A stretch of DNA of 64,000 nt, taken from NCBI RefSeq assembly GCF_001885075.1, contig NZ_MODU01000004.1, positions 1,612,001 to 1,676,000 of the forward strand. The letters are read 5' to 3'. Every line of letters begins with the position of its first letter. Within the stretch, counting starts at the first letter, position 1. The DNA comes from Alteromonas sp. V450 (GTDB lineage Bacteria > Pseudomonadota > Gammaproteobacteria > Enterobacterales > Alteromonadaceae). Of the stretch, positions 17,688-25,658 are shown piece after piece. The position numbers were made by a program, and so were the translations under genes. The notes under the pieces are model-generated. The model saw nothing but the letters and a program-made list of their open reading frames with translations. It was not told the origin of the DNA and did no database searches.

Positions 17688-20441
17688 TTAGAGCTCATTC
17701 ATACTCTTAACTGTCACTTCACCAATGCCTGCGGCTTCTACTTCAGCCTGTATTTTGCTTGCATCGCCGATAATGACCCATGTCAACTTATCCGTTTTTA
17801 TGACCTCTTTGGCCGCTTCGCTCAAGTCCGCAACTGACAGGCTGTTGTACTTTTCAACTAACGACTCAGGATAGTCATATGCACGATTGAAACGATTGCT
17901 TGAAAGCAGGCTGTTCATAACTGAAACTGCCGTTTCAAATTGACCTGGTAGTGAACGAACAGAGTCTAATCTCGCTCTTTCTAACTCAAACTCAACTGGC
18001 GGCTTTTCACCAAGATAGGCATTAAGCTCTTTCTTAAGCTCTTGAAGCGACGGTCCTGTTTTATCGGTTTGAACCGGTGCGTAAACCATGAATGGACGTT
18101 GACCTCTCGCGTCTTGTAAGAAGGTGTAAGCACCATAAGACCATCCTTTGTCTTCACGCAAGTTCATGTTGACACGTGCAGTAAATGCGCCGCCAAGCGT
18201 CGTGTTCATTGCATCAATTGCAATATTATTTTCGGCACCCGTTGATGGCGCTAGGTGCGCAGCAAGGATTAACGACTGCTGAGATCCCGGTCTGTCAATG
18301 ATAATAGCTTGACCTTTTTCCGGCAGGCTTGCCGTTGCAATCTGTTTGCTGCCTTTAGATCCCGATACTTTCCATTTGCCGAATTCTTTCTCGAGCATTG
18401 GTTTTATTTCTTTCATACTGGTATCGCCTACAACAAAAATTGTCGCGTTATCAGGGCGAAGCCATGTATTTTTGAAATTCACCAAATCGCTACGGGAGAT
18501 TGCTTTCACGTCTTCAGCAGTGCCTGTCCCTGTGAAAGGAATGCCATAGGCATGGTCATCACCATAGATGAGCGGCGGCAGTAAAGTAAGCGCAATGCTA
18601 ATTGGGCGTGTTTTCTGCTGTGCAATACTGTTAAGTAAAAGTGCACGTTGACGTTCAATTTCTTCGTTGTCAAACGTTGGATCTTTTATAATATCACCTA
18701 AAATAGACAACGACGGCTTCATATTTTCTTTGAGCATTGACATACTTACTGTCGTTGTATCCAGGTTTGAGCCACTGCCTAGATTTGTACCCAGCTTTTC
18801 TAACTCTGCCGCCAGTTCAAGGGCATCGTAGTCTCCGGCACCTTCGTCTAGCATACGTGTAGTAAAGCTCGCTAACCCCAGTTTTCCACCCGCGTCAGCT
18901 GCGTATCCGGCGTCAAATTGAAGCGCAACATTAACCAAAGGAACGGTTGCGCGCTGTGCAAACACAACATTTATACCATTAGAAAGCGTGGTTTGCTCTA
19001 CGTCTGGAAAGCTCAATTGAGTTTCCGTGTCGATTGATGGAAGCCCTGTTGAACGGTCTACGCCCTCTGCTGTTGCAGCATGCTCAATAAAGGGTACTAC
19101 AGTAATTTGGTGCCACCCTTCTTTGAGCCACTCATTAGCAGCTGCTTTCACGGCTTTAGGCGTCGCGCTTTCTAACTCTGCCAATTCTGTTTTGAAGTAA
19201 TTTGGGTCCCCAGCAATATACTCGCCCGATGCAAGCGTATCAGCTTTACCGCCAAAACCACCTACTTCTTCAAGACCACGGATAATAGATGCTCTAGACT
19301 TAGTCGAAACTAATTTAACCTCATCTTTGCTCGGCCCTTTACGCAGGAAATTGGCAATAACTTTATCCATTTCCTTCTCAACTTGCGCTACATCAACGCC
19401 GTCTTTCACATCAACAGTAACACCAAAAATTGAAGCCATTTGAAGCTCGTAATTAAATACAGAGGCGTTAGTCGCTAACTGCTTGTCATAAACAAGTTCT
19501 TTATATAGACGTGAGTTTTTGCCATCGCCGAGCACGCTAGCAGCAATGAACAAGTCGGTCGCTGTTGGCGATGTATTTTGCGGTGAAACCCATAGTCGAT
19601 AAATACGAGACTGCGGCACTTTATCTTGGATAACTTCCCGAGTATTCACGGTGCGGTTTGGCACCCAGGCTTCCCACTTTGATAGTGCTGGACCTGGCTC
19701 AATGTCTCCAAAATATTTGTTTACAAGGGGTTTGGCTTCATCCGCATTGATATCGCCACTAAGCACTAAGATAGCGTTATTAGGGCCATAATATTGATTA
19801 AACCAGTCCTTAACATCGTCTAGTGACGCAGAATTAAGGTCTTCCATTGAGCCAATGACTGGATGATGGTAAGGATGCTCATCTGGGAAAAGCGCTTTAA
19901 TAATGTGAGTAAACACGCTGCCGTATGGCTGATCTTCGCCTTGACGCTTCTCGTTTTGAACTACGCCACGCTGCTCGTCTAGCTTTTCTTGAGTTACCGC
20001 ACCTAGCAGGTGCCCCATACGATCTGATTCCATCCACAATATGCGGTCGAGCGCAGGTGTTGGTACAGTTTGGAAATAGTTAGTTCTATCAAAGCTTGTG
20101 GTGCCGTTTAATCCTGTCGCACCTGCCTCTTGCAAAGGTCCAAACCACTCGTCGTCGTAGTTTTCAGAACCGTTGAACATAAGGTGTTCAAAAAGGTGAG
20201 CGAAACCTGATTTGCCCTGCGGCTCGTCTTTAGAGCCAACTTTGTACCAAACGGCAACTGCCACAACAGGGGCTTTTCTGTCTTCGTGGACGATAACCGT
20301 CAAACCGTTATCTGTCGTAAACTTTTCATAATCAATATTGATATCATCGTTTGCGATAGCCGAGCTCAACGCTACGCTGCTAATAGCCACCGCACCAAAG
20401 CCTAGCCTAAAGCTTTTGGTTAGATGTTTTAATAAAGTCAT
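17688..20441 (-). CDS. M16-family zinc peptidase, exported two-domain form
   Basis: A 917-residue pitrilysin-type protease with a signal peptide (residues 1-30, ending AIA). The N-terminal half carries the inverted zinc motif HLFEH (82-86), with downstream glutamates in the 150-165 region (RGVVQNEKRQ). The second half is a structural M16_C repeat without the zinc motif (from about residue 490, LSFPDVEQTTLSNGINVVFAQ). This architecture is typical of periplasmic PqqL/YmxG-like enzymes that degrade peptides or signal sequences. The ATG is preceded by AAGGAAAT-type sequence. It is transcribed alone; a long hairpin follows. Confidence 0.9.
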   Translation of the reverse strand: MTLLKHLTKSFRLGFGAVAISSVALSSAIANDDINIDYEKFTTDNGLTVIVHEDRKAPVVAVAVWYKVGSKDEPQGKSGFAHLFEHLMFNGSENYDDEWFGPLQEAGATGLNGTTSFDRTNYFQTVPTPALDRILWMESDRMGHLLGAVTQEKLDEQRGVVQNEKRQGEDQPYGSVFTHIIKALFPDEHPYHHPVIGSMEDLNSASLDDVKDWFNQYYGPNNAILVLSGDINADEAKPLVNKYFGDIEPGPALSKWEAWVPNRTVNTREVIQDKVPQSRIYRLWVSPQNTSPTATDLFIAASVLGDGKNSRLYKELVYDKQLATNASVFNYELQMASIFGVTVDVKDGVDVAQVEKEMDKVIANFLRKGPSKDEVKLVSTKSRASIIRGLEEVGGFGGKADTLASGEYIAGDPNYFKTELAELESATPKAVKAAANEWLKEGWHQITVVPFIEHAATAEGVDRSTGLPSIDTETQLSFPDVEQTTLSNGINVVFAQRATVPLVNVALQFDAGYAADAGGKLGLASFTTRMLDEGAGDYDALELAAELEKLGTNLGSGSNLDTTTVSMSMLKENMKPSLSILGDIIKDPTFDNEEIERQRALLLNSIAQQKTRPISIALTLLPPLIYGDDHAYGIPFTGTGTAEDVKAISRSDLVNFKNTWLRPDNATIFVVGDTSMKEIKPMLEKEFGKWKVSGSKGSKQIATASLPEKGQAIIIDRPGSQQSLILAAHLAPSTGAENNIAIDAMNTTLGGAFTARVNMNLREDKGWSYGAYTFLQDARGQRPFMVYAPVQTDKTGPSLQELKKELNAYLGEKPPVEFELERARLDSVRSLPGQFETAVSVMNSLLSSNRFNRAYDYPESLVEKYNSLSVADLSEAAKEVIKTDKLTWVIIGDASKIQAEVEAAGIGEVTVKSMNEL

Positions 20442-20599
20442 CCTAATTTCCTTTAAATTATTATATGCATGATTTGCTAAAGGTGGAGATAAACCAAACT
20501 AACAATAAATCATTTCTCGTAATAATAAAGTAAAGAAAATTAGTAAACTGTAACGGATTGTAAACGACGAGGGGTGGCCGTGAAATTCACATTAAACAC

Positions 20600-20617
20600 A
20601 TTGTCGAAGTCGACAAT
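20600..20617. terminator. inverted repeat after yfcL
   Basis: ATTGTCGA and TCGACAAT flank AG directly beyond the yfcL stop codon. It can fold as a seven-pair stem with an AAGT loop. The following T-run on the minus strand is short, so it is either a weak terminator or a protein-binding palindrome. Confidence 0.4.
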
Positions 20618-20920
20618 TTAAACGCAAACTTTGTTTAGCATCCTGTTCCAAAGCGCAACTACTTTTTCAGCGTCATCCTCTTCTAACTCTTTATTTTGAA
20701 AAGCGTTAGTGAGGCTTTTTGTAACTTTGGTGTGTAGTAATTCTATTGATGCTTCTTTAGCCATTTCCAGTTGGCGTGCCTCAACGGCGAAGTGGCCCTG
20801 TAGATAGCTAGCAATAAATAATTCATCATCACTGCCATGATTAACGACATCGTCCAGAGCAGCTTCAATATCGGCAATGGCTTTAATAACTTCTTGCGGT
20901 GCCGCAGCAGGTGGTAACAC
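20618..20920 (-). CDS. yfcL: YfcL family protein
   Basis: A 100-residue all-helical protein matching YfcL of E. coli: HGSDDELFIASYLQGHF, then LHTKVTKSLTNAF and a C-terminal AEKVVALWNRML. Function is unknown. It starts at GTG 20920, with TAGGAG seven bases upstream, a strong ribosome binding site. In enterobacteria yfcL is next to yfcM (epmC). Here a COG3199 kinase-like gene lies between the two on the same strand, separated from yfcL by about 116 bases. Confidence 0.82.
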   Translation of the reverse strand: MLPPAAAPQEVIKAIADIEAALDDVVNHGSDDELFIASYLQGHFAVEARQLEMAKEASIELLHTKVTKSLTNAFQNKELEEDDAEKVVALWNRMLNKVCV

Positions 20921-21036
20921 GTTATTCTCCTATTAATTAAAACTAAATTAAGCAATGCTAACGTAGGATGTAAGCACGCTAAATAATGCTTCAGCATCAG
21001 TCATTGCTTAAGTTAAACTGATGTGCAAAACGCCAT

Positions 21037-22200
21037 TCACACCGCTTGGCAAAGTACTTTATCTTTGTAACCTGTAATGACGGTAAACGGGCCGGCGAGC
21101 TCAGCGTCTAATGCTGCATCGTTTGAGTCTAGGCGCAGCGGCTTACCGTTTAAGGCCTGTAACTTTTGTTTAGTGGCAACGACAAGCATATTCTTTTTGC
21201 CAATTTGACGTATAAAAGCAGGGCTTAACTGCTGATTTCCGCGCCCCAGTATGTGGCCCTGACCTCCGATAACCGTCAAAATAACTTTGGTGGGTTTGTC
21301 GTTAGTCAGCGCAATCAGTTCGCTGGCAGTCACGTCACTTGCGACTAACTCTCCTTGCTTGACCACGTCCACACCTAACAAGGTGTTGTCGAGGCCCAAA
21401 AAGTCCATAATTGCGCCAACGGTAGAGCCCGACCCCATGACAAAATAGGTGTCGGGCTCATCGTCCATAATTTCGCTAACATAAGCGGCAATATCATCGA
21501 GCACCAAGGCCTCGTCTTCTTTGCCGCCCATTTTTACTGCCTGAACGTAAGTAAGTTCTGCGGGTACGCGCATTTCACCGTAATGCTTTGCAATAACTTT
21601 ACCTTCGCGAAATGCGTTTTCGTCAATGTCACGTACTTCGGCGTCCATTTCACTCACAAGTTCGCCTGCAATCATTTGACTTACCACCTGTCCTGCCGCT
21701 GACGGCGACACACAATAAACACCAGAGTGAATTTTACAACCTGCAGGCACACCTAACACAGGCACCTGTGTGCCAACTACACTACAGATATTACGCGCTG
21801 TGCCGTCGCCGCCTGCAAAAAGCAGCAAGTCGACGTTTGCGTCAACCATTGCTTTAGCTGCGCGCTCTGAATCTTCACCTTCGGTTTGCTCTGCAATAGC
21901 TGTGTAGATAACTTCACAGGGAATACCTAAAGACTCACATACGGTTTCGCCCATGTCGCCTGAGGCTGTAACCACTGTGAACTGGCCTGACAACGCCTCT
22001 AGAATACTGAGTGCTTTTGCCATTTTTTCATTGGCTTTTTTCTCTGCGCCCATGGCCAGTGCTTTTTCTCGAATTTCAGCACCGTCGCTGCCTTTAAGTG
22101 CAAGGGCTCCACCGATGCCGGCAAAGGGGTTCACTACAACGCCCAATTTGAATTTAGGTTTGCTATCAGACATTGATTGGCTAAGATGAGCTTGATTCAT
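21037..22200 (-). CDS. ATP-NAD kinase family protein (COG3199)
   Basis: A 387-residue protein of the diacylglycerol/NAD-kinase-like superfamily. The N-terminal KLGVVVNPFAGIGGALALKGSDG is diagnostic for the COG3199 group. GGDGTARNI (about residues 130-138) is the phosphate-binding motif shared by NAD kinases, and MGSGSTVGAIMDFLG is a second glycine-rich loop. Its substrate is not firmly established; relatives include AcoX-like proteins. The ATG at 22200 overlaps the epmC stop by four bases (ATGA), so the two are translationally coupled. It is inserted between yfcL and epmC, adjacent genes in E. coli. Confidence 0.82.
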   Translation of the reverse strand: MNQAHLSQSMSDSKPKFKLGVVVNPFAGIGGALALKGSDGAEIREKALAMGAEKKANEKMAKALSILEALSGQFTVVTASGDMGETVCESLGIPCEVIYTAIAEQTEGEDSERAAKAMVDANVDLLLFAGGDGTARNICSVVGTQVPVLGVPAGCKIHSGVYCVSPSAAGQVVSQMIAGELVSEMDAEVRDIDENAFREGKVIAKHYGEMRVPAELTYVQAVKMGGKEDEALVLDDIAAYVSEIMDDEPDTYFVMGSGSTVGAIMDFLGLDNTLLGVDVVKQGELVASDVTASELIALTNDKPTKVILTVIGGQGHILGRGNQQLSPAFIRQIGKKNMLVVATKQKLQALNGKPLRLDSNDAALDAELAGPFTVITGYKDKVLCQAV

Positions 22201-22952
22201 TCGGCATCTACTCCTATCCCGTTACCTAATTCACTGCTTACAGCACGTTGGCAGGAATCTGTTGATGTACGGTTAATTATGTTGGTATTTACAACACGGT
22301 TAGGCCACCCAGATACCTTACCTGTGCCGAACACAGACAGCAGCGCATTAATAAATCGCTCAGCCCGGGGAGGAAAGCCCTCGGATTTATAACGTTTAAG
22401 CTGAGCGGCTACGTTGCGGGTAAAGCCCTCTCGGTCGGGCTCTGCACCATTTAGATTATCCGTACTTACCTGAAACGTCCTTCCTGCCGCTTCTGTAAAC
22501 GCCCACTCAATGGCTTGGGGCTTAACTTCTACTTTTTCGAAGTCAGCTTGCTGCGCTGCATCTCGTCCGTCTGGGCAATACCAGTAACCGTAATCTTCTA
22601 ATAGTCGACGCTTTTCCCCTGCAATGCACCAGTGCGCTATTTCATGTAGGGCACTTGAAAAGAACCCATGGGCAAACACAATTTGATGGTAAGGCTTGGC
22701 GCCGCCTGCGGGAATATAAATAGGTTCGTCATCACCTAAAACTAAGCGCGTATTGAAGTCTTTGAATGTAGAATTAAATAACGTAATTAATGCGGGGACC
22801 TCGGGGTCTTTTTCTAAGCAGGATGTACTTGCAGGCGTTTCTTGATGCATGATCGCTTTTTCACTTGCCAGGTTTGCAGCATCGGAACGCTTGGTGTCTA
22901 TATTTTTAGTTTCAATCTTGTCAAACAGAGCGTGACTACCGGCGATGTTCAT
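22197..22952 (-). CDS. epmC: elongation factor P hydroxylase
   Basis: Homologue of EpmC (YfcM), the non-haem iron hydroxylase that modifies the beta-lysylated lysine of elongation factor P. The iron-binding region is ALHEIAHWCIAGEKRR (His103, His107), followed by DYGYWYCPDGRD and QAIEWAFTEAAG. It is 251 residues against about 180 in E. coli. The extra 50 or so N-terminal residues are low in recognisable structure, so a downstream ATG (22848, MHQETP) may be the real start; neither start has a clear ribosome binding site. It forms a unit with the COG3199 gene. Confidence 0.85.
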   Translation of the reverse strand: MNIAGSHALFDKIETKNIDTKRSDAANLASEKAIMHQETPASTSCLEKDPEVPALITLFNSTFKDFNTRLVLGDDEPIYIPAGGAKPYHQIVFAHGFFSSALHEIAHWCIAGEKRRLLEDYGYWYCPDGRDAAQQADFEKVEVKPQAIEWAFTEAAGRTFQVSTDNLNGAEPDREGFTRNVAAQLKRYKSEGFPPRAERFINALLSVFGTGKVSGWPNRVVNTNIINRTSTDSCQRAVSSELGNGIGVDAE

Positions 22953-23106
22953 AACGAGTAATAAATTCTACACAACAGAGCTATAGTAATGGCCATGGAG
23001 TATACCAGTAAAACTTTGGCTTCTCACTTGAAAGGCACGCTTGCTTAGGTCAATCTAGGTTTACAACAGCGAACAAGCCACGTTAGCTCAATAGGGAGTT
23101 TGTCAT

Positions 23107-23817
23107 TTGGCGCAAGAAATAATCAAACATATTCATCGGGTAAATGCCCTTCGTGACTTAGCCAATCAGTTGGGCATTATGCCTATCATCCACCAGCTGC
23201 AGCATTGGCAATGCGAGCGCTTGCTGGTCACGCACGATGACTTGGCGCAGCAAAAGCGTTATCAAAAAGCCATGGCGTTCTTTGTAGATGAATTGTACGG
23301 GCCGAAAGATTTTAGCCAGCGCGACGCTGACTTAGTTCGCGTTATTCCAAAGCTCGCAAAAGTACTCCCGGACAAAGCCATGAACGCCATGGACGACGCA
23401 TTATCCTTAAATGCATTATCATTTGATTTAGATATGGCGATGGCCCAGTTTTTACAAAGTCGCTTTCCTGGAGAAAACATCAACCGAGATAACTACGCCT
23501 TGGCTTATCGCAATGTGGGCAGGATGGAAGATAGAGCGCATCAAATTGATATAATCTCCCACTTAGGCGATCAACTCTCTGATGTAATAAAGATTCGTGG
23601 TATTGGTATGTTGATTTCGTTATCTCGTCGTCCAGCCAAACTTGCGGGCTTGCTAGCCCTACATGAGTTTTTAGAGCGCGGCTTTAATGCATTCAAAGCA
23701 TTAGGTGATGTGCAGAGCTTTATACAGCCGGTGTTGGTGCGTGAAAAGGCGATAATGCAGACGTTATTGAGTGACGAGTTGACGTTACCTGAAGATAACC
23801 CTCTGCCCGTGGTTTAG
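23107..23817 (+). CDS. FFLEELY-motif protein
   Basis: A 236-residue helical protein. FFVDELYGPKDFSQRDADLVRV near residues 58-80 matches the motif that names this uncharacterised family. The protein is otherwise soluble and without catalytic signatures. It starts at TTG 23107, with AGGGAG about nine bases upstream; no ATG gives a better start. It is divergent from epmC and about 85 bases before the thioesterase gene on the same strand. Confidence 0.7.
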   Translation: MAQEIIKHIHRVNALRDLANQLGIMPIIHQLQHWQCERLLVTHDDLAQQKRYQKAMAFFVDELYGPKDFSQRDADLVRVIPKLAKVLPDKAMNAMDDALSLNALSFDLDMAMAQFLQSRFPGENINRDNYALAYRNVGRMEDRAHQIDIISHLGDQLSDVIKIRGIGMLISLSRRPAKLAGLLALHEFLERGFNAFKALGDVQSFIQPVLVREKAIMQTLLSDELTLPEDNPLPVV

Positions 23818-23902
23818 AGCAATATTCCAGATAGTCAGAAAAAAGAGTTAAATGATCAGAGTAAAGTGTAAGTTCAGAGCAATAAATGATTAGGAAAAAG
23901 AT

Positions 23903-24352
23903 TTGAGTACACCAGCGCTTAATTGGATGTTAGACAGCCCCTACGTGCAGCAGTGGCATATTGATAAAACGCACATCGACCACTATCAGCACGTAAACAA
24001 TGTGGCATACCTGTCGCAATTAGAAAGTTTAGCATGGGCTCATTCAAACGCGCTTGGCTTGCAGTTTGCCGATTATCAATCGCTAAACCGTGGCATGGTC
24101 ATAAAACGTCACGAGCTAAACTACCACCTGCCAACACACCTTGGCGATACGTTAGAGTGCGCTACCTGGATAGTACATTGCGACAGCAAATTGACGTTGA
24201 AACGCCAGTTTCAATTTATCTGCCCAAAGCGCAACAAAACCGTATTTGATGCTATCACCACATTCGTGTGCGTTAGCCTTGATACGGGCGCCCCAAAGCG
24301 GATGCCTAAGCAATTCGTGGACATATATGGCAAAGCGTGTGTGGCACTATGA
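23903..24352 (+). CDS. acyl-CoA thioesterase, 4HBT/YbgC type
   Basis: A 149-residue hotdog-fold thioesterase. Near the N-terminus it has IDHYQHVNNVAYLSQLESLAW, which matches the D-x-x-x-H-V-N-N catalytic helix of 4-hydroxybenzoyl-CoA thioesterases, followed by a beta sheet with RHELNYHLPTHLGDTL. It starts at TTG 23903, with AGGA upstream at acceptable spacing. Its stop overlaps the start of the aspartyl protease gene (ATGA). The natural acyl-CoA is unknown. Confidence 0.83.
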   Translation: MSTPALNWMLDSPYVQQWHIDKTHIDHYQHVNNVAYLSQLESLAWAHSNALGLQFADYQSLNRGMVIKRHELNYHLPTHLGDTLECATWIVHCDSKLTLKRQFQFICPKRNKTVFDAITTFVCVSLDTGAPKRMPKQFVDIYGKACVAL

Positions 24353-25587
24353 AAACATGGATAGCGGTAGTGATTTCGTTTCTTCTTTTTGTGTCGCTAG
24401 GCATCAACGTTTACCTGTGGCTTAGTTTAAAGCAGCATAACAAAAACGCGTATGAAATAGAGACAGGCTACGAGCATCGTTTAGAGAGCGAAAATCAGCC
24501 AGAAGCCCATTCTCAGTCTTGGGATAAAACTCAGGTAAAAGAAAGAACTGAGCCTTTCAACAATGAGCGCTCTCCTGCTTACGCTTCAAGCGGGACAGGC
24601 ATTAACAAGCCATCAAATGAACCTGAAGGTCAGCGCTCATTCTCACCCCACGTAGACCAAGAAAAATTAGAATCACTCACCACCCTTCTCGATAACGGGC
24701 AGTATCCGTTGCTCGCCACAGAGCTTACAAAGTATTTAAAAAATGATCCGTTCAACGAATCGCTGCTATTGCTAGAAGGTGAACTGATTGAGTTAACTAA
24801 GCCTCTCCCTACAGCGATCGTGCACTACTACGACTTGGCTGAACTGCCTCTTTCAATTGGAACTCTTGCATTTATCGACACAAAAATTGCTACCTTGTAT
24901 CAACACGCGCAGATCCAGTTAAGCCGAGACGAACAATGGGAACTGGTGGCAAAGCTGAATGAACCCTTGTATCAGCGCATACCCGATGCGAAACATTACA
25001 CGCTGAATTTGGCAGAAGCCTACGCTTATCAGCAAAAGCTTACGTTAATGGAAGACGTGCTTGCTGCACTTCCATTAAACGACAGAGACGCTAATATCAT
25101 TCGCAATAAAGCCTATGATATGCGCGATATTGCCAACGCAGACGCTGCGGAGGTCAAGAGTCAAACAGAGCCAACAGGCGCTGAAGCCGCACGTTATCAA
25201 ACCCGTGTAGCCTTAGAGCGCATTGGCGATCAATATCGCCTTGAAGCAAAGGCGCTTAATCAAAAAGCCACCATGATTCTAGATACGGGTGCCAGCACAA
25301 CAGCAATATCGTCACGACTATTCGCTCGCTTAGGTCGTATGCGAAACCTCACGTTTATCGGTAACTTCAACATTAGAACCGCGTCAGGAACCATTGAAGC
25401 CCCTCTGGTACAAATACCGCGATTTTACTTTGCTGGCTACGAGTTCAACGACGTTTCTGCCATCGTGCTACCCGAAGACGCGTTACCCGATTCTGATGGA
25501 TTGTTGGGAATGAACGTTCTAGGTCAGTTTGACTTTGCGATAATGCCCCAGTCTAGTGAATTGATTTTGACTGAGCGGGGTGAGTAA
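24349..25587 (+). CDS. membrane-anchored retropepsin-like aspartyl protease
   Basis: A 412-residue single-pass protein. Residues 3-21 form an N-terminal membrane helix. A long charged linker and a helical TPR-like region (about 100-270) follow. The C-terminal 130 residues form a clan-AA aspartyl protease, with active motif ILDTGASTTAIS and the conserved SDGLLGMNVLGQF near the end. Only one DTG is present, so activity needs dimerisation, as in retropepsins. The start at ATG 24349 overlaps the thioesterase stop by four bases; a GTG start further upstream is less likely. The protease domain probably faces the periplasm. Substrate unknown. Confidence 0.78.
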   Translation: MKTWIAVVISFLLFVSLGINVYLWLSLKQHNKNAYEIETGYEHRLESENQPEAHSQSWDKTQVKERTEPFNNERSPAYASSGTGINKPSNEPEGQRSFSPHVDQEKLESLTTLLDNGQYPLLATELTKYLKNDPFNESLLLLEGELIELTKPLPTAIVHYYDLAELPLSIGTLAFIDTKIATLYQHAQIQLSRDEQWELVAKLNEPLYQRIPDAKHYTLNLAEAYAYQQKLTLMEDVLAALPLNDRDANIIRNKAYDMRDIANADAAEVKSQTEPTGAEAARYQTRVALERIGDQYRLEAKALNQKATMILDTGASTTAISSRLFARLGRMRNLTFIGNFNIRTASGTIEAPLVQIPRFYFAGYEFNDVSAIVLPEDALPDSDGLLGMNVLGQFDFAIMPQSSELILTERGE

Positions 25588-25658
25588 CACTTTAGTCAAC
25601 GAAAGCGTGGAATATAAAAACTATTATTGTGATACAGTATAGCCGTTAATCGAAAGTC

